Assembly (NCBI GenBank): GCA_007117185.1
Contig: SKHA01000345.1
Coordinates: 1-7,360, forward strand
Length of the DNA: 7,360 nt
Source of the DNA: Spirochaeta sp.
GTDB taxonomy: Bacteria; Spirochaetota; Spirochaetia; DSM-27196; Alkalispirochaetaceae
Direction of reading: 5' to 3'
Position numbers and translations under genes: made by a program. This document shows positions 1 through 6,200 of this stretch, in pieces. Within the stretch, counting starts at the first letter, position 1, and every line of letters begins with the position of its first letter. Under the pieces are notes generated by a model, which saw only the letters and a program-made list of their open reading frames with translations, was not told the DNA's origin and made no database searches.

Positions 1-1
1 C

Positions 2-259
2 TCCTCCATCACCATCAAAGAGATCTTCCTTGCCGTGGAAGAGGGGCTGGACCTCACACCCTGCACCGTCTGCACCGGTTTGGAAGCGGAGGATCCCTGC
101 GTCCGGATGGATGAATGCCTGGTAAACTCGGTGTGGCGCGAGGCTTCTGAGCATATTCTCTCCTACTTTGAAAGCATTACCCTCGCAGCAGTTCTGGAAA
201 AGAACCAGGATCAGGTCAATCTTCTCCTTCAGCGCCGGGCGGCAGCGGCGGATTCTTGA
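2..259 (+). CDS. Rrf2-family transcriptional regulator, C-terminal part (5' end outside window)
   Basis: The frame is open from base 2 to the TGA at 257-259, giving the last 85 residues of a protein that starts upstream. It reads as the end of the wing region and the dimerisation/cluster region of an Rrf2 (IscR/NsrR/CymR-type) DNA-binding regulator: an ITIKEIFLAVEE segment, a cysteine-rich loop, a VW pair after the last cysteine, and a closing helix with SITLAAVLE, all in the family's usual order. The visible fragment has cysteines at residues 21, 24, 33 and 38 (C-X2-C-X8-C-X4-C). Cysteines here hold a 2Fe-2S or 4Fe-4S cluster in IscR and NsrR, so cluster-based sensing of redox state, iron or NO is possible but inferred. 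The helix-turn-helix lies outside the window. The 3' end overlaps the convergent channel gene by 44 bp, and no terminator is visible. Family assignment is fairly secure; ligand and targets are unknown. Confidence 0.75.
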   Translation, partial: SSITIKEIFLAVEEGLDLTPCTVCTGLEAEDPCVRMDECLVNSVWREASEHILSYFESITLAAVLEKNQDQVNLLLQRRAAAADS

Positions 260-1391
260 CGGCACTGCTCCGGAAGTGCAGATCAAGCTGCGGATAGGGT
301 ATCTCTATTCCGTTGTCCCGAAACGCCCGCCAGATCTCCAGATTTGTCCAGCTGGTGGCGGGGATGCGTTCCCTGGCATCGGTTATCCACGTGCATAATC
401 TCACGGTAATTCCTGAATCATCAAACGAGGCAACCCGGTAGCGCGGCTCTTCGGTAGCGACTCTCCAGGGATTTCGCAGCGCAACCCCCGCGAGGACCTC
501 ACCGACAAAATCCAGATCGCTACGATAGCTTACCTGAACGGAGTTGCAGATCAGGATGGACAGGTCATCGTAGGAGTAATTGTGCATCTGACTGCCGGTA
601 ATCTTTGAATTGGGAATGATCAGCGTCTCGTTGGTGACGGTGTTCACTATCGTGTGGATGATCTTGATCTCCTTGACCGTACCTTCTATATCGCCAACCA
701 GGATGCGGTCGCCCTCTTTGATGGGGCTGGTGAAGATGATCACCACCCCGGCAAAACTGTTGCCGACAACGTCCTGCAACCCGAAACCGAGGCCGATACC
801 CAGTACACCAAAGATCACCGTGAGTGAAGAGAGGTTGATCCCGATGATACTGAGACCAATGATGATCGCCAGCCCCTGGACGCCGAAGCGCATAATGTTC
901 AGCAGGGAGAACTCCCGGGCGGGCTCCAGTCTAAGGCGCCCCACGAAGCCGCGCTCCACCACCTGTCTGGCAAGCCGAGCGAGCCACCCGGCAAAATAGA
1001 AAACAGGGATAACGAGAATGATCGTTACCAGCGAAATGGACGTGTTTCCGGATGTGAGCAAAGGTTCGTTCACCGCCCGGATCCCGATGGTCAGCCAGCG
1101 CACCAGTTCCGCTCCGAGAATGCGGGATATCAACAGCACCATCAAGACGAACCAGACGAACCGTACCCCACGACGTACCCACCGATTGATCCGCTCGAAT
1201 GTTGGCAACGGAAGAGGAAGATTCCGGATTCCACGACGAATCAGCAGGTAGAGGAGCCAGAGTCCCAGGGTCACCCCGGTGGCGGGCAGCAGTACCTGAG
1301 TCACCAGCGCCAGCACACTGAAGGGAATCGCCACCGGCCCGATGGAAAGGTTATCCGTTACCCAAAGAGGTAGTTCAAAGAGTTCGCCCAT
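216..1391 (-). CDS. MscS-family mechanosensitive ion channel
   Basis: This 391-residue inner-membrane protein is a small-conductance mechanosensitive channel, expected to open under membrane tension and release solutes during hypo-osmotic shock. Hydrophobic segments are at about residues 22-50, 76-98, 119-140, 166-186 and 190-220. The last is the pore-lining helix with the family signature GIGLGFGLQDVVGNSFAG (198-215). The beta domain follows, with SPIKEGDRI (222-230), an IEGTVKEI segment (235-242) and LIIPNSKI (257-264), then the alpha/beta C-terminal domain ending in GIEIPYPQLDLHF (361-373). Five predicted helices instead of the three of E. coli MscS make it a somewhat larger family member. 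The ATG at 1391 is the first possible start, because an in-frame TAG lies at 1407-1409 (read on the minus strand). An AGGAG lies 12 nt upstream, too far for a good Shine-Dalgarno site, and the mRNA may be leaderless. It is divergent from the isochorismatase gene and convergent with the Rrf2 gene. Confidence 0.93.
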   Translation of the reverse strand: MGELFELPLWVTDNLSIGPVAIPFSVLALVTQVLLPATGVTLGLWLLYLLIRRGIRNLPLPLPTFERINRWVRRGVRFVWFVLMVLLISRILGAELVRWLTIGIRAVNEPLLTSGNTSISLVTIILVIPVFYFAGWLARLARQVVERGFVGRLRLEPAREFSLLNIMRFGVQGLAIIIGLSIIGINLSSLTVIFGVLGIGLGFGLQDVVGNSFAGVVIIFTSPIKEGDRILVGDIEGTVKEIKIIHTIVNTVTNETLIIPNSKITGSQMHNYSYDDLSILICNSVQVSYRSDLDFVGEVLAGVALRNPWRVATEEPRYRVASFDDSGITVRLCTWITDARERIPATSWTNLEIWRAFRDNGIEIPYPQLDLHFRSSAVKNPPLPPGAEGED

Positions 1392-1402
1392 TGGGGCATA
1401 AT
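1374..1402 (+). promoter_or_regulatory. Putative promoter of the isochorismatase gene, predicting a leaderless mRNA
   Basis: TTCAAA (1374-1379, four of six matches to TTGACA) is followed by a 17-bp spacer and CATAAT (1397-1402, five of six matches to TATAAT). The ATG begins 6 nt after the -10, so the predicted first transcribed base is the A of the start codon at 1409. No Shine-Dalgarno sequence fits between promoter and start. The -35 element lies inside the first codons of the divergent channel gene. Confidence 0.42.
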
Positions 1403-1428
1403 ACTCCTATGCGTATCATTCGTGACAA
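1398..1428 (-). promoter_or_regulatory. Putative promoter of the mscS-like gene
   Basis: On the minus strand TTGTCA (1423-1428) is followed after 19 bp by TATTAT (1398-1403). Each hexamer matches the sigma-70 consensus at five of six positions, though the spacer is longer than the ideal 17. The -10 ends 6 nt before the ATG, so the expected start of transcription is the A of that ATG at 1391. The -10 overlaps the opposite-strand -10 of the isochorismatase gene. This is a prediction from the sequence only. Confidence 0.4.
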
Positions 1429-1954
1429 GACGGCAGCGTTCATCATTGATGTGCAGACACGGCTGCTGCCGCATATCCATGAGGGCGAGGGGGTTCTTCG
1501 GAAGATATCCACCCTCGTCAGGGGTCTTGAGATCCTCAGTGTGCCGGTGGTGCTGACGGAGCAGTATCCCCAGGGGCTTGGTCCAACCGAACAGTCCCTT
1601 GTAGAGGCGTTCAGGCAGCCACCGGAGCCGCTGGTGAAGGCTGCGTTCAGCTGCTGCGATGACTCTCCCATCGCCCGCCATCTGGGCGAGCAGCAGTGTT
1701 CCACCGTGCTTGTGGCAGGGATTGAAGCTCACGTCTGCCTGATGCAGACCACCATCGATCTGCTGGAGTTGGAGTACATGCCGGTGGTGGTTGTGGACGC
1801 AACCTCCAGCCGCAACCCCAGGGACGCGGAGGTGGCGCTGCGGCGGATGGAACGGGAGGGCGCCCGGCTGACAACGGTGGAGTCGGTACTACTGGAACTG
1901 ACCCGCTTCAGCGGAACTGACGAGTTCAAGGCGATCTCGCGTCTGATCAAGTGA
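1409..1954 (+). CDS. Isochorismatase-family cysteine hydrolase
   Basis: This 181-residue cytosolic protein has the single-domain Rossmann-like fold of the isochorismatase (nicotinamidase/YcaC/ISOC) superfamily. The expected catalytic triad is visible: Asp14 in AFIIDVQ, Lys77 in LVKAAFS, and Cys110 in AGIEAHVCLMQT, where the preceding EAHV carries the family's usual cis-peptide region. TEQYPQGLGPT (50-60) resembles the ISOC1/2 and YcaC-like branch rather than true isochorismatases, which act beside enterobactin-type siderophore genes; none are present here. The substrate cannot be named and could be an amide or other small ester or ether. The ATG at 1409 is preferred over an upstream TTG at 1391 because it places the first beta strand and Asp14 at the family's usual distance from the N terminus. 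No Shine-Dalgarno site precedes it. It is divergent from the channel gene (17 bp between starts) and convergent with the GH13-like gene (11 bp between stops). Confidence 0.9.
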   Translation: MRIIRDKTAAFIIDVQTRLLPHIHEGEGVLRKISTLVRGLEILSVPVVLTEQYPQGLGPTEQSLVEAFRQPPEPLVKAAFSCCDDSPIARHLGEQQCSTVLVAGIEAHVCLMQTTIDLLELEYMPVVVVDATSSRNPRDAEVALRRMEREGARLTTVESVLLELTRFSGTDEFKAISRLIK

Positions 1955-1965
1955 GGGCACGTCCA

Positions 1966-2997
1966 CTATTCTTCGTCGCTGAAGCTGAGCCACAGGGACT
2001 CCCAGGGTTCCAGTTCCAGGGAGAAGAGGGCCCCTTCAGAAGTTGGAACGACCAGATCTCCGGAGATTAACTCCCGAAGCACCCCGGTCTCCGGCCAGGG
2101 AAAGAGGTCTTTCCGGTGGCGGTACTCCCCATAGTCCCGACTGAGGTTGTGCAGACACAAGACGACGGCGCCCTCAGGGGAAGCCCTGCGCAGCGCCACA
2201 AGCTGCGGTTCCGATGCAAGCACCTCCCCCTCCGAAAGAGGATGAAACGCCGCGCTTGCGGACCTGGCACCAACCAGTGCCTCAAGGTCCTGTTCCAAAG
2301 ACAACACCTCCGCCCAGTGCAGTACCGGAACTCCCCGGGCGGCCAAGCGCACCGCCAGCGTGGCCAGTCGCATCCACAGCTGCTGATCCTCAGGCAGGGC
2401 CGGGTCGATCCCGTCGATTCCCGGCAGTCCGGAGGCAGCGGTCAGTTCGCCGTACAGCGAAGGTACCTCGCCCGGGTGAACCAGAGCGTCCCGCAATTGC
2501 TCAGGCTCGCAGCTGTAGAGCCGCCGGTCTTCCCGCAGGTGAGGGTGCGCGTGTGAGCCTGCTCCTGCCGCCAGAACAACCATCGCCGGGTCCACTGCCC
2601 GGGCCACCTGGATCAGCAGGGGAATCAGGTCTTCCCCGCCCTCAACCCTCACAACCTGGACACCCGCGGCCATGTGACGCAGAAGCTGCTCAATCAGAGC
2701 CAGGTCACCAGCTGGACCGGTTTCGTCGCGGGTCAGAACGCAGCACAAGCGATAGTCCCGGGCAACCGTCTCCAGAGCTTCTGAATCGGGAAAAGGGTCG
2801 AGATGCACCACGCTGGCCCACTGGGGCAGCGAGGGCTGTGCATCCACGGGAAAACCCGCGATGATGACATCGCTCTGAGAGAGGGGAAAACGCGGGTCCG
2901 GCGCGGCAAAGTGCTCCCGGTGCTGCGCAACCATCGGCCAGTAGCGCCGTATCATCGTTTTTACTTCAGGGGAATCAAAACTCACCGTAGACTGCAT
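1966..2997 (-). CDS. Short GH13-like protein related to sucrose/glucosylglycerate phosphorylases, probably non-catalytic
   Basis: This 343-residue protein looks like a reduced member of the GH13 sucrose-phosphorylase group (subfamily 18, including sucrose 6F-phosphate and glucosylglycerate phosphorylases, usually about 480-590 residues). The C-terminal third is the clearest match: AFHPLSEGEVL (250-260), ALRRASPEG (268-276), VVLCLHNLS (278-286), RELISGD (308-314) and LELEPWESLWL (327-337) follow the pattern of the family's C-terminal beta domain. Further upstream LSQSDVIIAG (39-48) and VVHLDPFP (63-70) recall the LTQxDVxLI and VHLLPFFP strands of the barrel, and GVQVVRVEG (112-120) recalls the strand with the nucleophile (RLDA). 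There the Asp is replaced by Glu119, the strand expected to carry the acid/base Glu reads VVLAAGAGSHAHP, and no SHDG-like stabiliser motif is seen. A binding or regulatory role, or a changed reaction, is inferred. No Shine-Dalgarno site precedes the ATG; Met15 is an alternative start. Confidence 0.7.
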   Translation of the reverse strand: MQSTVSFDSPEVKTMIRRYWPMVAQHREHFAAPDPRFPLSQSDVIIAGFPVDAQPSLPQWASVVHLDPFPDSEALETVARDYRLCCVLTRDETGPAGDLALIEQLLRHMAAGVQVVRVEGGEDLIPLLIQVARAVDPAMVVLAAGAGSHAHPHLREDRRLYSCEPEQLRDALVHPGEVPSLYGELTAASGLPGIDGIDPALPEDQQLWMRLATLAVRLAARGVPVLHWAEVLSLEQDLEALVGARSASAAFHPLSEGEVLASEPQLVALRRASPEGAVVLCLHNLSRDYGEYRHRKDLFPWPETGVLRELISGDLVVPTSEGALFSLELEPWESLWLSFSDEE

Positions 2998-3003
2998 AGG
3001 TCA

Positions 3004-3032
3004 AACATACTTCGACGCCGCCGATCGGACAA
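3004..3032 (-). promoter_or_regulatory. Putative promoter of the GH13-like gene, predicting a leaderless mRNA
   Basis: On the minus strand TTGTCC (3027-3032) and TATGTT (3004-3009) are separated by exactly 17 bp; each matches the sigma-70 consensus at four of six positions. The -10 ends 6 nt before the ATG, placing the predicted transcription start on the A at 2997. The bases just before the ATG (GTTTGACCT) hold no Shine-Dalgarno sequence. The geometry is the same as at the isochorismatase gene. Confidence 0.35.
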
Positions 3033-3089
3033 TCCTCTCCCACGGCAGTTTATCGTGAAATCAGGTGCAACAAAACGTTGCCGCTTCAC

Positions 3090-3107
3090 TTTGACACTTG
3101 CGTCAAA
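3090..3107. promoter_or_regulatory. Palindromic operator candidate TTTGAC-N6-GTCAAA upstream of the PFOR gene
   Basis: Two perfect 6-bp half sites, TTTGAC (3090-3095) and GTCAAA (3102-3107), flank six bases. The core 5-N6-5 layout equals that of CRP sites (TGTGA-N6-TCACA), while FNR sites have a 4-bp gap. It overlaps the proposed -35 element, the usual place for a repressor; a CRP/FNR-type or other dimeric regulator is possible. The intergenic region is shared with the GH13-like gene, so either gene could be the target. The regulator is not identified in this window. Confidence 0.45.
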
Positions 3108-3126
3108 CATAAAAAGCTTTTATAGT
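3098..3126 (+). promoter_or_regulatory. Putative promoter of the PFOR gene
   Basis: TATAGT (3121-3126) is a good -10 element; TTGCGT (3098-3103) lies 17 bp before it but matches the -35 consensus at only three of six positions. A perfect TTGACA at 3091-3096 stands 24 bp away, too far for standard spacing, and is part of the dyad. A second -10-like TATAAC is at 3132-3137. Transcription would start near 3133 and give a leader of about 80 nt containing a 10-bp palindrome, ATCTCGAGAT (3191-3200), just before the ribosome-binding site. Confidence 0.35.
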
Positions 3127-3204
3127 ATGAGTATAACATCTCCTTACCGGTCGGCCTGCTTGTCGGCATTGCTGGTGATCACGGTCGATAATCTCGAGAT
3201 ACAA

Positions 3205-3209
3205 AAGGA
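3205..3209 (+). promoter_or_regulatory. Ribosome-binding site of the PFOR gene
   Basis: AAGGA lies 6 nt before the ATG at 3216 and fixes that start. It contrasts with the other starts visible in the window, none of which has a well-spaced Shine-Dalgarno site. Confidence 0.75.
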
Positions 3210-3215
3210 CGAGGT

Positions 3216-6200
3216 ATGCCAAAGAATTTCATTACTCTCGATGGAAACGAAGCCACAGCGCGGATCGCCTATGCCTTCAGCGAAGTTGCTGCGATTTATC
3301 CAATCACCCCCAGCTCAAACATGGGCGAGTACGCCGATGACTGGGCAGCGAAGGGCCGGAAGAATCTCTTCGGCGAGGCGCTGCAGATCATTGAAATGCA
3401 GAGTGAGGCCGGTGCCGCAGGTGCGGTTCACGGCTCCCTGACCGCCGGTGCATTGACCACCACCTTTACGGCCAGTCAGGGGTTGCTCCTGATGATCCCC
3501 AATATGTACAAGATCGCCGGTGAGCTCCTTCCCGCGGTCTTTCACGTATCCGCTCGGTCCATCGCCGCACAGTCACTCTCTATCTTCGGAGACCACAGTG
3601 ACGTCATGGGCGTTCGCCAGACCGGCTTCGGACTGATTTCCAGCGCCAACGTACAGGAAGCACAGGACCTTGCGGCTATTTCCCATCTTGTTGCCCTGGA
3701 GTCACGGATTCCGTTTGTGCACTTCTTTGACGGCTTCCGCACCAGCCACTCGATTCAGAAAATCGAGGAACTGAGCTACGACGTCCTGCGGGATATGCTG
3801 GATATGAAGTATGTGGAAGCGTTCCGTGCGCTGGGAATGCGACCGGAGAGCCCACTGGTGAAGGTTGGCGCCCAGAACCCGGATGTCTATTTTCAGGGCC
3901 GCGAGACGGTGAACAACTTTTACGCAGCCACCCCTGACATCATTCGCAAGTATATGAAGCTCTTCGCCAAGAAGACCGGCCGCACCTACGACCTCTTCCA
4001 GTACGTTGGGGCCCCTGATGCGGAGAAGGTGATCATCGCCATGGGAAGTGGCGTGGATACCATCGAAGAGACTGTCAACTACCTGAACAAGAAGGGTGAG
4101 AAGGTCGGCCTGTTGAAGGTTCGGGTGTATCGCCCCTGGTCTGCAGAGGATCTGGAAAAGGCAATTCCCGCTTCGGTGAAGAAGATCGCCGTCCTGGACC
4201 GGACCAAAGAGCCCGGTGGACCTGGTGAGCCCCTCTTCCTTGATGTGGTGCACGCCCTGCGCAAGCGGGACATCGAGGTTATCGGCGGCCGCTACGGCCT
4301 GTCCAGCAAGGAGTTCACCCCTGCCATGGTGAAGTCCGTCTACGATCATCTGGACGGCAAGGCGTTCCACGACTTCACCGTCGGGATCAACGACGATGTC
4401 AGCAAGAAGAGCCTGCCCCTTACGGAAGTTCTCGACACAGAGCCGGAAGGCGTTGTTCGCTGCAAGTTCTGGGGGTACGGATCTGACGGTACCGTCAGTG
4501 CCAACAAGAACTCTATCAAGATCATCGGTGACGAGACTGACATGTACGTCCAGGCGTACTTCAGCTACGACTCCAACAAGTCCGGCGGTTTCACCGTCAG
4601 CCATCTGCGCTTCGGCAAGGAGAAGATCCAGTCCGAATACCTTCTGGCTACCAGCGACTTCATCGCTCTGCACCGCCCGCAGTACATCGGTCGCTTTGAT
4701 ATCCTTGAGGGAATCCGCGAGGGTGGTACGTTCCTGATCAACACTACCGAGGACCCGACGAAGGTCTTCGAAACGTTCACCAGGTCGATGCAGGAAACGA
4801 TCATCAAGAAGAAGGTGAAGGTGTACGCCGTGGACGGGTCCAAGCTCGCCAAGGAAGCGGGGCTGGGCAACCGCATCAACACGGTCATGCAGGTGGCGTT
4901 CTTCAAGCTGGCCAACGTGATCGACCCGGACAAAGCGATCGAGCTTGTCAAGAAGTACGTTGAAAAGCAGTTTGCCAGCAAAGGCCGCGAGATCGTTGAG
5001 ATGAACTGGAAGGCGATCGATATGGCCGCCGACGCGGTTCAGGAAGTACCGGTACCCAAGAGCCCCGGCGCCTGCGCCGAAGAAGCTGTTCTGGTCACCG
5101 ACGAAACGGACGTCTTTGCCAAGAAGATCGTTGAACCGATCTGGAAGATGAAGGGCGACACCATTCCTGTCAGCGCCATGCCCGTGGACGGTCTCATCCC
5201 CAGCGGAACCAAGCGGGTTGAGATGGGCGGCCGTCGCGGTCCGGTCACAACCAAGTGGGCGGCCAAGCACGAGACGGTCCAGCAGATGGACGTGCAGTTT
5301 GACGAGCCCTACTTCGAGTACCCCGGAAGCTGCTTCGGCTGTGGCGAGATCCCCTATATCAGCCTGATTACCCAGCTCTACGGGGACCGCATGATGATTG
5401 CCAATGCCACGGGGTGTTCCTCCATCTACGGTGGAACGTTCCCGGCGGTACCGTACACCGCGGTCAGCAGCGGCTACGGCCCCACCTGGGCCAACAGTCT
5501 CTTTGAGGACAACGCCGAGTACGGGTTCGGAATGCGTCTGGCTGTGGACTCAAACCGCACGCAGCTCAAGAGTAACGTTGAAGCGCTTCTGGAGAAGGGA
5601 ACCGGCGGTGAACTCACCGCATCGTTGAAGAAGAACCTCGATCTGTGGAAGAGCGTCAGCCGCGAGGCAAAGGATGCCGCCACCAAGACGCGAGAGCTTC
5701 TGCCGGCGGCGCTGAAGAACGCTACAGCTGAGACTTCGGCGATCATCAGCAAGATCATCGAACTTGGGGACTACTTCGTTGACCGTTCGGTGTGGATCTT
5801 CGGTGGGGACGGCTGGGCCTACGACATCGGCTACGGTGGTCTGGACCACGTGATGGCGCAGCAGAAGAACATCAACGTTCTGGTGATGGACACCGAGGTC
5901 TATTCGAATACCGGCGGTCAGGCGTCAAAATCCACCCCCCGCGGTGCCATCGCCAAGTTTGCCGCTGACGGCAAGAAGACCGGCAAGAAGAACCTCGGGC
6001 TGATGATGACAACCTATGGGCACGTATATGTGGCCAGTGTCAGCATGGGCATGAATCGCGATCAGGTTCTCAACGCGATTCTGGAAGCGGAAGCCTACGA
6101 CGGTCCTTCGATCATCCTGGCGTACAGCCCCTGTATCGCCCACGGTTACGACATGAAGAACTCCATCAAGCAGTCCAAGAACGCTGCCGAGTCGGGATAC

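Noticed and set aside
262..279. Inverted repeat GCACT...AGTGC after the Rrf2 stop as a terminator
   Set aside because: The stem is only 5 bp and no T-run follows on either strand; it lies in the mscS-like coding sequence.
1391..1408. TTG at 1391 as an earlier start for the isochorismatase
   Set aside because: It would add MGHNTP before the family's normal N terminus and has no ribosome-binding site; the ATG at 1409 fits the fold better.
1952..1968. A shared terminator between the convergent isochorismatase and GH13-like genes
   Set aside because: Only 11 bp separate the stops and no GC-rich hairpin with T-run is seen there or just beyond on either strand.
2214..2864. 216-codon plus-strand frame opposite the GH13-like gene
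   Set aside because: The translation is Pro/Ser/Arg/Gly-rich with no domain, typical of an antisense shadow; the minus-strand frame has clear family motifs.
2803..3441. Plus-strand frame crossing the intergenic region into the PFOR gene, including an ATG at 3127
   Set aside because: It runs through the proposed promoter and in another frame over conserved PFOR codons; no ribosome-binding site or domain.
3702..5270. Long open frame (522 codons) on the minus strand inside the PFOR gene
   Set aside because: It lies wholly opposite a certain PFOR coding frame; its translation is rich in Val, Asp, Leu and His with no recognisable domain, as expected from the antisense of GC-rich codons.
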